64,000 bases of DNA. Source: Methylobacterium fujisawaense (lineage in GTDB: Bacteria > Pseudomonadota > Alphaproteobacteria > Rhizobiales > Beijerinckiaceae). A program made the translations under genes and the position numbers. Below the pieces are notes generated by a model. The model saw only the letters and a list, made by a program, of their open reading frames with translations. It did not search any database and was not told the DNA's origin. Shown here one piece after another: positions 32,957 through 42,256 of this stretch (positions within the stretch are counted from its first letter, which is position 1; each line of letters opens with the position of its first letter). The stretch lies in NCBI RefSeq assembly GCF_014138435.1, contig NZ_JACJIM010000001.1:496001-560000 (forward strand), read 5' to 3'.

Positions 32957-35830
32957 TTACTCCGCCGCGTCGAGCGCAGTGCCCTGGGAATTGGCGATCC
33001 GGGTCAGGGAGAAGTCCTCCTCGTAGAACTTCGCCTGCCAGTCGGAGGGCCGGTTGGTCCGCCGGACCTGCACCGCCGTCACCTTGTACTCGGGGCAGTT
33101 GGTCGCCCAGTCCGAGTAGTCGGTGGTGATGACGTTGGCGCCGGTCTTGGCGTGGTGGAAGGTCGTGTAGACCACGCCCGGCTGCATCCGCTCGGAGATC
33201 TTGGCCTTGAGGGCGATGTCGCCCGAGCGGCTCTCCAGAGCGACGAGATCGCCGTCGACGATGCCGCGCAGCTCCGCGTCGAACGGGTGGATCTCCAGCA
33301 CGTCCTCCTCGTGCCAGCGCGAGTTCTCGGTGCGCCGGGTCTGCGCGCCGACATTGTACTGGGACAGGATCCGGCCCGTGGTGAGGATCAGCGGGAACTT
33401 CGCCCCCGTGCGCTCCTCGGTGGCCACGAACTCGGTGATCATGAACCGACCCTTGCCGCGGACGAACCGGTCCACGTGCATCATCGGCGTGCCGAGCGGC
33501 GCCTTCTCGTTGCAGGGCCACTGCACCGAGCCGAGCTCGTCGAGCTTGGCGTAGGACACGCCGGTGAAGCTCGGGGTGAGCGAGGCGATCTCATCCATGA
33601 TCTCGGACGGGTGGCTGTACTCCATCTTGTAGCCCAGCGCGTTGGAGAGCAGCACGGTGCCCTCCCAGTCGCCATAGCCGCCCATCGGGGCCATCACCTT
33701 GCGGACCCGCGAGATGCGGCGCTCGGCGTTGGTGAAGGTGCCGTCCTTCTCCAGGAACGAGGCACCCGGCAGGAAGACGTGGGCGTATTTGGCGGTCTCG
33801 TTCAGGAACAGATCCTGGACGACGATGCACTCCATCGCCATCAGGCCCGAGGTGACGTGGTGCGTGTCCGGGTCGGACTGCGCGATGTCCTCGCCCTGGA
33901 TGTACATGCCCTTGAACGAGCCCTCGACGGCCTCGTCGAGCATGTTGGTGATGCGCAGGCCCGGCGCGTTGTCGAGCTTGGCGCCCCAGAGGGCCTCGAA
34001 GCTCTCGCGGGTGGCGTCGTCCGAGACGTGGCGGTAGCCGGTGAGCTCGTGCGGGAACGAGCCCATGTCGCAGGAGCCCTGCACGTTGTTCTGGCCGCGC
34101 AGCGGATTCACGCCGGCGCCGAGCTTGCCGATGTTGCCGGTGGCCATGGCGATGTTGGCCATGCCCATCACCATGGTCGAGCCCTGGCTGTGCTCGGTGA
34201 CGCCCAGACCGTAGTAGATGCCGGCCGCACCGCCCTTGGCGTAGAGCCGGGCCGCCCCGCGGACTTCCGCCGGGTCGAGACCGGTGAAGGGCTGCTGGCT
34301 CTCCGGGGAGTGCCGCTCATCGGCGATGAACCGGGCCCAGGACTCGAACTCGGCGAGGTCGCAGCGCTCGCGGACATAGGCTTCGTCGATCAGCCCCTCG
34401 GTGACGATCACGTGCGCCAGCGAGTTGATGAAGGCGACGTTGGAGCCGGGCTTCAGCGGCAGGTGATAATCGGCCTTGATGTGGGGCGACTTCACGAGGT
34501 CGATCTTGCGCGGATCGGCGACGATCAGCTTGGCGCCCTGGCGCAGGCGCTTCTTCATCCGCGAGCCGAAGACCGGATGGCCGTCGGTGGGGTTGGCGCC
34601 GATCACCAGGATCACGTCGGAATGCTCCACCGACTTGAAGTCCTGTGTGCCGGCCGAGGTGCCGAGCGTCGACATCAGACCGTAGCCGGTCGGCGAGTGG
34701 CAGACGCGGGCGCAGGTATCGACGTTGTTGTTGCCGAAGGCGGCGCGCACGAGCTTCTGGACGAGGTAGGCTTCCTCGTTGGTGCAGCGCGACGAGGTGA
34801 TGCCGCCGACCGAATCCTTGCCGTACTTGGCCTGGATCCGCTTGAACTCGCTCGCGGCCCGGTCGATGGCCTCCTCCCAGGAGACCTCGCGCCACGGATC
34901 CGTGATCTTCTCACGGATCATCGGCTTGGTGATGCGGTCCTTGTGGGTGGCGTAGCCGTAGGCGAAGCGGCCCTTCACGCAGCTATGGCCCTCATTGGCC
35001 TTGCCGCCCTTGTAGGGGACCATGCGGACGACGCGCTCGCCCTGCATCTCGGCCTTGAACGAGCAGCCGACGCCGCAATAGGCGCAGGTCGTCACCTCGG
35101 CGTGCTCGGGCTGGCCGTACTCGTGGATCGACTTCTCCTGAAGGGTCGCGGTCGGGCAGGCCTGCACGCAGGCGCCGCAGGAGACGCATTCCGACTCGAA
35201 GAAGTTGGTCGGGCCGGCGGCCACGCGGCTGTCGAAGCCGCGGCCCGCGATGGTCAGCGCGAAGGTGCCCTGCACCTCTTCGCAGGCGCGCACGCAGCGG
35301 TTGCAGACGATGCACTTCGACGGGTCGTAGGTGAAGTACGGGTTCGACTCGTCCTTCGGCAGATACTTCTCGGCGCTCGGCTTGACGTGGTTGTCGCCGT
35401 CATAGCCATAGCGGACGTCCCGCAGGCCGACGACGCCGGCCTGCGTCTGCAGCTCGCAATCGCCGTTGGCCGCGCAGGTCAGGCAGTCCAGCGGGTGATC
35501 GGAGATGTAGAGCTCCATCACGCCCTTGCGGAGCTTGGCGAGCTTCTCGTTCTGCGTGTGGACGACCATGCCGTTCTCGGCCGGGGTCGTGCAGGAGGCC
35601 GGGGTGCCGCGCCGGCCCTCGATCTCCACGAGGCAGAGGCGGCAGGAGCCGAACGGCTCCAGGCTATCGGTGGCGCAGAGCTTCGGGATCTGCGTCCCGG
35701 CATGCATCGCCGCCGCCATCACCGAGGTGCCCGCCGGCACCGTCACAGACATGCCGTCGATCGTCAGCGTGACGGTCTGCTCCGCCACGCGGATCGGCGT
35801 GCCGTAGTCGATCTCCTTGATCAGGCCCAT
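32957..35830 (-). CDS. fdsA: NAD-linked formate dehydrogenase alpha subunit (Mo/W-bisMGD)
   Basis: 957 residues. An N-terminal 2Fe-2S ferredoxin domain (PFGSCRLCLVE and related cysteines) and a His-Cys cluster region lead to two 4Fe-4S motifs, SKCIVCNRCVRACEEVQG and ECVSCGACVQACPTATL. A further 4Fe-4S motif is TTCAYCGVGCSF, before the molybdopterin domain. The active-site ligand is Cys377 followed by His378 in DTCARVCHSPTGYG. It oxidises formate to CO2 in the cytoplasm and passes electrons to FdsB/G. The operon matches fdh2CBAD of Methylobacterium extorquens in order; no fdsC is found between A and D. Confidence 0.96.
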   Translation of the reverse strand: MGLIKEIDYGTPIRVAEQTVTLTIDGMSVTVPAGTSVMAAAMHAGTQIPKLCATDSLEPFGSCRLCLVEIEGRRGTPASCTTPAENGMVVHTQNEKLAKLRKGVMELYISDHPLDCLTCAANGDCELQTQAGVVGLRDVRYGYDGDNHVKPSAEKYLPKDESNPYFTYDPSKCIVCNRCVRACEEVQGTFALTIAGRGFDSRVAAGPTNFFESECVSCGACVQACPTATLQEKSIHEYGQPEHAEVTTCAYCGVGCSFKAEMQGERVVRMVPYKGGKANEGHSCVKGRFAYGYATHKDRITKPMIREKITDPWREVSWEEAIDRAASEFKRIQAKYGKDSVGGITSSRCTNEEAYLVQKLVRAAFGNNNVDTCARVCHSPTGYGLMSTLGTSAGTQDFKSVEHSDVILVIGANPTDGHPVFGSRMKKRLRQGAKLIVADPRKIDLVKSPHIKADYHLPLKPGSNVAFINSLAHVIVTEGLIDEAYVRERCDLAEFESWARFIADERHSPESQQPFTGLDPAEVRGAARLYAKGGAAGIYYGLGVTEHSQGSTMVMGMANIAMATGNIGKLGAGVNPLRGQNNVQGSCDMGSFPHELTGYRHVSDDATRESFEALWGAKLDNAPGLRITNMLDEAVEGSFKGMYIQGEDIAQSDPDTHHVTSGLMAMECIVVQDLFLNETAKYAHVFLPGASFLEKDGTFTNAERRISRVRKVMAPMGGYGDWEGTVLLSNALGYKMEYSHPSEIMDEIASLTPSFTGVSYAKLDELGSVQWPCNEKAPLGTPMMHVDRFVRGKGRFMITEFVATEERTGAKFPLILTTGRILSQYNVGAQTRRTENSRWHEEDVLEIHPFDAELRGIVDGDLVALESRSGDIALKAKISERMQPGVVYTTFHHAKTGANVITTDYSDWATNCPEYKVTAVQVRRTNRPSDWQAKFYEEDFSLTRIANSQGTALDAAE

Positions 35831-35840
35831 CGACGCCTCC

Positions 35841-37400
35841 TTACTCGGCCGCGGCCGGCAGATCGCCGGCGCGCCTGAAATCCTCGGGGAAATGGGTGAT
35901 CGCGCTCATGACGGGCATCGGGGTGAGCCCGCCCATGGCGCAGAGCGACCCGTCGGTCATGACCTCGCAGAGGTCCTCGACCAGCTTGAGATTCGCATCC
36001 GGCCGGATGCCGGCGATGACCTTGTCCATGGTCTCGACGCCGCGGGTGGCGCCGATGCGGCAGGGGGTGCACTTGCCGCAGGACTCGGTGGCGCAGAACT
36101 CGAAGGCGAAGCGGGCCTGGGCCGCCATGTCGACGGTGTCGTCGAACACCACGATCCCGCCGTGGCCGACGAGACCCTTCTTGGCCGCCATCGCCTCGTA
36201 GTCGAGGGGCGTGTCGAGGAGATGGTCGGGGAAGTAGGCCCCGAGCGGTCCGCCGACCTGCACGGCCCGGACCGGCCGACCCGAACGGGTGCCGCCGCCG
36301 AAATCCTCGATCACCTGCCGGAGGGTGATGCCGAAGGCCATCTCGATCAGGCCGCCGTGCTTGATGTTGCCGGCAAGCTGGATCGGCAGGGTGCCGAGCG
36401 AGCGGCCCATGCCGTAATCGGCGTAGGCCTTGGCGCCGTTCTCCAGGATCCACGGCACGGCCGTGAAGGTCATGACGTTGTTGACCAGCGTCGGCTTGCC
36501 GAGGAAGCCCTTCAGCGCCGGGATCGGCGGCTTGGCGCGGACGATGCCGCGCTTGCCCTCGAGGCTCTCCAGCAGCGAGGTCTCCTCACCGCAGATATAG
36601 GCACCGGCGCCGAGGCGCACTTCCAGGTGGAAGGTCTTGCCCGAGCCCAGGATGTTCTCGCCGAGCACGCCGGCGGTCACGCCGTTGGCGATGGCCTCCT
36701 TGAGGGTGGCAAACGCCTGCGGGTACTCGGAGCGCAGGTAGATGTAACCGCGGGTGGCACCGGTCGCGACGGCCGCGATGGTCATGCCCTCGATGAGGTT
36801 GAAGGGGTCGCCCTCCATCATCATCCGGTCGGCGAAGGTGCCGGAATCGCCCTCGTCGGCGTTGCAGACCACATACTTCTGGTCCGCCTTGGCGAGCATC
36901 ACGGTGTTCCACTTGATGCCGGCCGGGAAGCCGGCACCACCCCGGCCGCGCAGGCCGGAATCGCGCACCGCCGCGACGATGCCCTCGGCATCGAGCTTCA
37001 GCGCGGCCTCGAGGCCGCGATAGCCGCCATGGGCCCGGTAATCGTCCACGGAGACCGGATCGATCACGCCGCAGCGGTGGAAGGTCAGCCGCTGCTGCCG
37101 GGCGAGGTAGGGGATTTTTTCAGGATCACCGAGGCGCAGGGGATGGTCACCGCCGGTGGCGAGGCCGGCATCCAGAAGGGCGTCGATATCCGCCAGCTTG
37201 ACCGGGCCGTAGGCGACGCGCCCCTCGGGCGTGCCGACCTCGACCATCGGCTCCAGCCAGAACAGGCCGCGGGAACCGGTGCGCACGATGGTGACATCGA
37301 GACCGCGGCGTTCGGCGCCGGCGAACAGCGCGCGGGCGACCTTGTTGGCGCCGAGGCCGAGGGCGACGGCATCGCGGGGAATGTAGAGGGTCACGCTCAC
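35841..37400 (-). CDS. fdsB: Formate dehydrogenase beta subunit (FMN, NAD site)
   Basis: 519 residues, NuoF-like with an N-terminal thioredoxin-like extension (about residues 1-110). The NAD/FMN site is in GRGGAGFPAGIKWNTV and CNADEGDSGTFADR; GAGAYICGEETSLLESLEG follows. The 4Fe-4S ligands are in ESCGKCTPCRIG and SLCAMGG. It accepts electrons from formate oxidation and reduces NAD. It overlaps fdsG by 4 bp and ends 10 bp before fdsA. Confidence 0.95.
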   Translation of the reverse strand: MSVTLYIPRDAVALGLGANKVARALFAGAERRGLDVTIVRTGSRGLFWLEPMVEVGTPEGRVAYGPVKLADIDALLDAGLATGGDHPLRLGDPEKIPYLARQQRLTFHRCGVIDPVSVDDYRAHGGYRGLEAALKLDAEGIVAAVRDSGLRGRGGAGFPAGIKWNTVMLAKADQKYVVCNADEGDSGTFADRMMMEGDPFNLIEGMTIAAVATGATRGYIYLRSEYPQAFATLKEAIANGVTAGVLGENILGSGKTFHLEVRLGAGAYICGEETSLLESLEGKRGIVRAKPPIPALKGFLGKPTLVNNVMTFTAVPWILENGAKAYADYGMGRSLGTLPIQLAGNIKHGGLIEMAFGITLRQVIEDFGGGTRSGRPVRAVQVGGPLGAYFPDHLLDTPLDYEAMAAKKGLVGHGGIVVFDDTVDMAAQARFAFEFCATESCGKCTPCRIGATRGVETMDKVIAGIRPDANLKLVEDLCEVMTDGSLCAMGGLTPMPVMSAITHFPEDFRRAGDLPAAAE

Positions 37401-37870
37401 TGGCGCACCTCCGTCAGGGCAGCTTCGAGGGCGTCGGCGGTCAGGTGCGCGACGGGCTCACCGTCCACGAGCGCGGCGGGACCGTTGGCGCAGAGGCCGA
37501 GGCAGTAGACCGGCTCCACCGTGGCGCTGCCGTCGGCGGTGGTCTCGTGCCAGCCGCAGCCGAGGCGGCCGAGGATCTCGCGATGGAGCTTGTCGGAGCC
37601 CATGGCCTGGCAGGCCTCGGCACGGCACAGCTTCACCTCGTGGCGGCCGGCGGGGTGGGCGCGGAAATCGTGGTAGAAGGTGATGCAGCCGTGCACCTCG
37701 GCGCGCGACAGGTTCAGCGCGTCCGCGATCAGCGGCACGGCGCCGGAATCCACGTAGCCGAACGTCTCCTGCAGCGCGTGCAGGATCGGCAGCGTGGCCC
37801 CTTCGAGATGGGTGTGTTCGGCGATGATCCCGGATGCGCGCTCCGCGCTCCAGGGCTCGTGACGCGCCAT
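37397..37870 (-). CDS. fdsG: Formate dehydrogenase gamma subunit (2Fe-2S, NuoE-like)
   Basis: 157 residues, thioredoxin-like 2Fe-2S protein. ILHALQETFGYVDSGAVPLI begins the conserved part, then VHGCITFYHDFR, and the four cluster cysteines in KLCRAEACQAMG and VYCLGLCANGPAALVDG. It is the first gene of the operon and part of the diaphorase half with FdsB. Start is the only ATG near the conserved N-terminus. Confidence 0.94.
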   Translation of the reverse strand: MARHEPWSAERASGIIAEHTHLEGATLPILHALQETFGYVDSGAVPLIADALNLSRAEVHGCITFYHDFRAHPAGRHEVKLCRAEACQAMGSDKLHREILGRLGCGWHETTADGSATVEPVYCLGLCANGPAALVDGEPVAHLTADALEAALTEVRQ

Positions 37871-38330
37871 GGTTTCCAGCCCAGTCTGTTCCTGTTCTAA
37901 TGCGAAGAGGAACAGAAATGCCGGTTGGCTTCAATCGCGCAGTCCGGTCGCTCGACAAAGGACGTTTGTCGAGCTGTAACCCGGCCGACCGCGCCCCGGC
38001 CGACTCCGGCTAATTCTTTGTCAGAAATTCATTTTTTGAATCGGAGCGGTGACGGACCACATCTGCGTGCGGCGCAACATGAATTTGTGCCCTGCAATAA
38101 ATTGCATCCACACGGTGAATCGGCTCGATCGTCCGCCTCTGCCTTTCCGAGCAGCGCGAGCCATGCACCTCCGCGACACTGGCCCGTGTCCCGTCACCCT
38201 GGATCGTAGGGTGCGTGGGTCGCCTTCGTCCGGCGGCGACAGGGAGCGACCGAGGGAGGGCATCCGGGTTGCCTGCGCGCCCCGCTCGCAGGGACGACCT
38301 GCGCAGGCCGGAGGCCAAGCAGGCGGCTCG
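37871..38330. promoter_or_regulatory. Upstream region of fdsGBAD with palindrome
   Basis: About 460 bp, moderately AT-rich in 38015-38110. At 38093-38106 lies TGCAATAAATTGCA, a symmetric sequence with six-base arms. It is about 220 bp upstream of fdsG and could bind a LysR-type or other dimeric regulator of formate metabolism. No regulator gene is adjacent, and no small gene is convincing. Confidence 0.45.
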
Positions 38331-38987
38331 TCAGAACTCCATCTCCAGTTCTTCGATCTCGTCCGGCTCGTCGGCAGCGGCTTCCGCCCATTCCACCATC
38401 AGCGGCCAGTGCAGGATCGTGTCGCGGTAGGCGGCGGCGCGGGGCGGCAGGGCGACGTCGTAGGTGCGGAAGCGGGTGCAGACCGGGGCATACATGGCGT
38501 CCGCCAGGCACGGTCGCGCTCCGAACAGGTACGGCCCCTCGTAGCGATCCAGGCAATCGTCGAAGATCGTCACGATACGCTCGATGTCGGCCTTCGCGCC
38601 GTTGAACACCCGGAAGTCAGGGTGGAAGGCACGCAGGTTCATCGGCAGGGCCGAGCGGAGATTGACGAAGCCGGAATGCATCTCGCCTGAAATGGACCGG
38701 CAATGGGCGCGCTCCGCCGCGTTGCCGGGAAGGAAACCGGCCGCGGGAAAAGTCTCGGCGAGGTATTCGGCGATGGCCAGGGTGTCCCAGACGACCACGT
38801 CGCCGTGGCGCAGGCGCGGCACCAGGAACGACGGCGACAGGTGCAGCAGCTCCGCCCGGCTGGTGGCATCCGTGCCGGACAGGACCTCGGTCTGGAAGTC
38901 GAGACCGGCCATTCGGCAGATCAGCCAGCCCCGCAGCGACCACGAGGAATAATTGCGGCTCGAGATGGTGAGCGTAGCGGCCGTCAT
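38331..38987 (-). CDS. Glutathione S-transferase-like protein
   Basis: 218 residues starting MTAATLTISSRNYSSWSLRG. The N-terminal thioredoxin fold has the active-site Ser/Tyr area in SRNYSSWSLRGWL and the cis-Pro glutathione contact in SPSFLVPRLRHGDVVVWDTL; AIAEYLAETFP follows. The all-helical C-terminal domain includes YEGPYLFGARPCLADAMYAP. Substrates are unknown. It is monocistronic, between the fds promoter region and the ccm genes. Confidence 0.87.
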   Translation of the reverse strand: MTAATLTISSRNYSSWSLRGWLICRMAGLDFQTEVLSGTDATSRAELLHLSPSFLVPRLRHGDVVVWDTLAIAEYLAETFPAAGFLPGNAAERAHCRSISGEMHSGFVNLRSALPMNLRAFHPDFRVFNGAKADIERIVTIFDDCLDRYEGPYLFGARPCLADAMYAPVCTRFRTYDVALPPRAAAYRDTILHWPLMVEWAEAAADEPDEIEELEMEF

Positions 38988-39084
38988 CGTCCTGCCCCGG
39001 GGCGCGTCGCCGATCATGCGGTCTGCGAAGCCCGATCCAAGACTCGTGCCGAATGGGGCGGGCGAATCGCTACCGCCCCCAATT

Positions 39085-39552
39085 CTAATCGCGTCGCAGC
39101 AGCGCCGCGACCTCCGCCTGCTCGGCGGCCGACAGAGTCCGGACCGGTGCGGGCGGCCGGCGGCGGGCGAGGCGCCACAGGCCGAAGCCGCCCAGCAGCA
39201 CCGCCAGAACCGGGGTCAGCCAGAGCAGCAGGGTGTGCAGCGCGAAGACCGGGCGCAGCAGCACGAACTCGCCGTAGCGCGCCACGACGTAGTCGAGCAC
39301 CGCCTTGTCGCTGTCCCCCTTCTGCAGCCGCTCGCGCACGATCAGGCGCAGGTCCTTGGCGAGCGGCGCGTCGGAATCGTCGATCGACTGGTTCTGGCAG
39401 ACGAGACAGCGCAGCTCGGCCGAGATCTCCCGGGCGCGGTGCTCCAGGGTGGGATCCTTCAGCACCTCGTCGGGCTGGACCGCGTGGGCGGGAAGCGACG
39501 CCAGCAGGGCCAGCGCCGCCAGGGCCGGTCGGAGGGAGCGGCGCGCCATCAT
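39085..39552 (-). CDS. ccmH: Cytochrome c maturation protein CcmH (CycL)
   Basis: 155 residues; ATG at 39552 overlaps the ccmF stop (ATGA). A signal peptide ([14 protein letters not shown]) is followed by the redox motif in [15 protein letters not shown] (LRCxxC) and a C-terminal membrane helix ([20 protein letters not shown]). CcmH keeps apocytochrome cysteines reduced for heme ligation in the periplasm. It is last in the ccmI-E-F-H group. Confidence 0.95.
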   Translation of the reverse strand: MMARRSLRPALAALALLASLPAHAVQPDEVLKDPTLEHRAREISAELRCLVCQNQSIDDSDAPLAKDLRLIVRERLQKGDSDKAVLDYVVARYGEFVLLRPVFALHTLLLWLTPVLAVLLGGFGLWRLARRRPPAPVRTLSAAEQAEVAALLRRD

Positions 39553-41549
39553 TCGGCCGGCACCGCGACGGGGAGCGGCCGCGCCTTCGCCTTGGCGGGG
39601 ACGCCCACGCGCATCCGCCGGTCCGTCAGCGACAGGCCGCCGCCGACCGCCATCACCACCGCCCCGAGCCAGATCAGCAGGACCAGCGGCTTGTAGTAGA
39701 GGCGCAGGCCGACGCCACCGTCCTGCCCGATCTCGCCGAGGCTCGCATAGACCTGGCTGGCGCCGATCGTCAGCAGCCCGGACTCCGTCACCGCCATCTT
39801 GCGGCTCGGGTAGAAGCGCTTGCCGGTCTCGACCTGGCCGACCTCGTCGCCGGCCCGGGTGCGGATCGTCAGGTAGGCGGCGGCCTCCTCGTAGTTCGGT
39901 CCCTTGCGCGGCGCGACCCGGTCCAGGGTGGCCGTGTAGGGCCCCGTCGCCAGAGTCTGGCCGGGCTTGAGGGTCGCCAAGCCCTCGGTGGCCCAGCCCT
40001 GCGCGGCGATGCCCAGCACCACCACGCCGACCCCGGCATGGGCGATGGCGGTGCCCCAGGCCGAGCGCGGCAGGCCGACGGCGCGGCGCCCGATCTGGCC
40101 GAGCGAGCGGGCCCGGCTCGCCCCGTAGCCCCGGGCGCGGGTGACGATCTCCAGAACGGAGCCGATCAGCAGATAGGCGCCGAGGCCGATCCCCACCGGC
40201 GCCAGGACCGGGCCGCCCCAGGTGAGGGCCAGGACCACGAAGCCGACGACCAGGGCCACCGCCAGCGCGGCGAAGAGGCGCTGGGCGGCGGCGAGCACGT
40301 CGCCGCGCTTCCAGGCCAGTGCCTGCCCCACGGGCACGATCAGCAGCAGCGGGATCGCGAGCGGCACGAAGGTGGAATTGAAGAAGGGCGGCCCGACCGT
40401 GATCTTCTCGCCGGTCAGCATCTCCAGCACCAGCGGGTAGAGGGTGCCGACCAGGACGGTGGCGCAGGCCGCCACCAGGAAGAGGTTGTTGAGGACGAGC
40501 GAGCCCTCGCGGGAGATCGGCGCGAACAGACCGCCCTGCCGGAGCAGCGGCGCGCGCCACGCGAACAGCGTCAGCGAGCCGCCGATGAACAGCACCAGGA
40601 TCGCCAGGATGAAGACGCCGCGGGTCGGGTCGGTGGCGAAGGAATGCACCGAGGTGATGACCCCGGAGCGGACCAGGAAGGTGCCGATCAGCGAGAGCGA
40701 GAAGGTCAGGATGGCGAGCAGCACCGTCCAGACCTTCAGGGCGTCGCGCTTCTCCATCACCACCGTGGAGTGGAGCAGCGCCGTGCCGGCGATCCACGGC
40801 ATCAGCGAGGCGTTCTCGACCGGATCCCAGAACCACCAGCCGCCCCAGCCGAGTTCGTAATAGGCCCAATAGGAGCCCATCGCGATTCCGAGGGTCAGGA
40901 AGCACCACGCGGTCAGCGTCCAGGGTCGCACCGCCCGCGCCCAGACGGCGTCGATCCGTCCGTCGATCAGCGCGGCCACCGCGAAGGCGAAGCTGATCGA
41001 GAAGCCGACATAGCCGACATAGAGGAGCGGCGGATGGATCGCGAGGCCGGGATCCTGCAGCAGCGGGTTGAGGTCGTTGCCCTCGAGCGGCGCCGGGATC
41101 ACGCGGGTGAACGGGTTCGAGGTCGTGATGATGAACAGCACGAACACGAAGGTGATCAGCCCCTGCACGCCCAGGGTGTTGGCCCGCAGCCGCGGCGGCA
41201 CCGCGTTCTTGGCGGCGGCCACGCAGGCGCCGAACAGCGTGAGGATCAGCACCCAGAGGAGCATCGAGCCCTCGTGGTTCCCCCAGACGCCGGACAGCTT
41301 GTAGATCAGCGGCTTCTGCGTGTGCGAATTCTCGACGACGTTCTGGACCGAGAAATCGGAGGTGACGTGCGCCCAGGTGAGCGCCGCGAAGGCGAACAAC
41401 ACGCAGGCGAAGGCGCCGAGCGCCGCCTGCGAAGCGGTCTGGCGCAGGGCCGGATCGCCCGAACGTGCCGCCCAGATCGGCATCACCATCTGGACGAGGG
41501 AGATCGCCAGCGCGAGCGCGAGGGCGAAGTGACCGGTCTCGACGATCAT
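39549..41549 (-). CDS. ccmF: Heme lyase CcmF (CycK)
   Basis: 666 residues with about 14-15 membrane helices. The heme-handling WWD region is in [20 protein letters not shown], flanked by conserved histidines in [11 protein letters not shown] and [14 protein letters not shown]. It ligates heme delivered by holo-CcmE onto CxxCH motifs of apocytochrome c. It follows ccmE by 10 bp and overlaps ccmH by 4 bp. Confidence 0.97.
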   Translation of the reverse strand: MIVETGHFALALALAISLVQMVMPIWAARSGDPALRQTASQAALGAFACVLFAFAALTWAHVTSDFSVQNVVENSHTQKPLIYKLSGVWGNHEGSMLLWVLILTLFGACVAAAKNAVPPRLRANTLGVQGLITFVFVLFIITTSNPFTRVIPAPLEGNDLNPLLQDPGLAIHPPLLYVGYVGFSISFAFAVAALIDGRIDAVWARAVRPWTLTAWCFLTLGIAMGSYWAYYELGWGGWWFWDPVENASLMPWIAGTALLHSTVVMEKRDALKVWTVLLAILTFSLSLIGTFLVRSGVITSVHSFATDPTRGVFILAILVLFIGGSLTLFAWRAPLLRQGGLFAPISREGSLVLNNLFLVAACATVLVGTLYPLVLEMLTGEKITVGPPFFNSTFVPLAIPLLLIVPVGQALAWKRGDVLAAAQRLFAALAVALVVGFVVLALTWGGPVLAPVGIGLGAYLLIGSVLEIVTRARGYGASRARSLGQIGRRAVGLPRSAWGTAIAHAGVGVVVLGIAAQGWATEGLATLKPGQTLATGPYTATLDRVAPRKGPNYEEAAAYLTIRTRAGDEVGQVETGKRFYPSRKMAVTESGLLTIGASQVYASLGEIGQDGGVGLRLYYKPLVLLIWLGAVVMAVGGGLSLTDRRMRVGVPAKAKARPLPVAVPAE

Positions 41550-41559
41550 GCGGATTCCC

Positions 41560-42072
41560 TCACCGCTCGCTGCGGGGGCCGAGGGTGCTGTCCGCCGCCG
41601 CCGTAGCGGGTTTCGGCGCCGGGGCCGCCTTGTTCGGCCCCCCCTCCTGCCAGCGCCCCTGCGCCTTCAGCGCGTCGGCCACCTCGCGGGGCATGTAGGA
41701 TTCGTCGTGCTTGGCGAGCACCGTGTCGGCGCGGAACTCGCCGCCGGGCTCCAGGACCCCCTCAGCGACCACGCCCTGCCCTTCCCGGAACAGGTCCGGC
41801 AGCAGCCCCTTGTAGTGGACCGCGACGGTGGCGTTCGTGTCGGTGACGGCGAAATCGACCGTCTGGTCCGGGCCGCGCCTGAGCGAGCCGTCCTTCACCA
41901 GACCGCCGAGCCGCAGGCGCGTACCCGGGGCGATGGCCTGCTGGGCGATGTCGGTGGGCGAGCGGAAGAACACGATCGAGCCGCTCATGGCGTACAGGAT
42001 CAGCCCCACGGCGAGCGCCAGCACGCTGCCGCAGGCGGCGATCAGGATCAGGCGGCGTTTCTTACGCGTCAC
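41560..42072 (-). CDS. ccmE: Heme chaperone CcmE (CycJ)
   Basis: 170 residues. One membrane helix ([20 protein letters not shown]) anchors a periplasmic OB-fold. The heme-binding histidine is in the invariant [13 protein letters not shown]. It carries heme from CcmABCD to CcmF. The C-terminal Ala/Pro-rich tail is variable. A 184-bp gap separates it from ccmI. Confidence 0.96.
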   Translation of the reverse strand: MTRKKRRLILIAACGSVLALAVGLILYAMSGSIVFFRSPTDIAQQAIAPGTRLRLGGLVKDGSLRRGPDQTVDFAVTDTNATVAVHYKGLLPDLFREGQGVVAEGVLEPGGEFRADTVLAKHDESYMPREVADALKAQGRWQEGGPNKAAPAPKPATAAADSTLGPRSER

Positions 42073-42256
42073 GATACTTCCACCCCGCGGTCCGGCGCGC
42101 GGAGACCCGCCCCGACCGGAACCGTTCTCATTCTAGTCTTGAGGGTGTCGGCTCCAGGCGCCCGCGGGTCAAGGGCGGGCATCAGGACCGATTGTCGTAC
42201 GGGCCCCGTTCCGCGCAGGCGGCCTCACGATTTCGCGGTGTCGCGGATCGGGCTTG

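Noticed and set aside
32804..35878. 1024-residue plus-strand open frame opposite formate dehydrogenase
   Set aside because: It mirrors fdsA exactly and reads as repetitive His/Val/Gly/Arg sequence; fdsA has complete cofactor motifs on the other strand.
38010..38318. Minus-strand open frame in the fds upstream gap
   Set aside because: No ribosome site, no hydrophobic core, and the same interval holds the likely regulatory palindrome.
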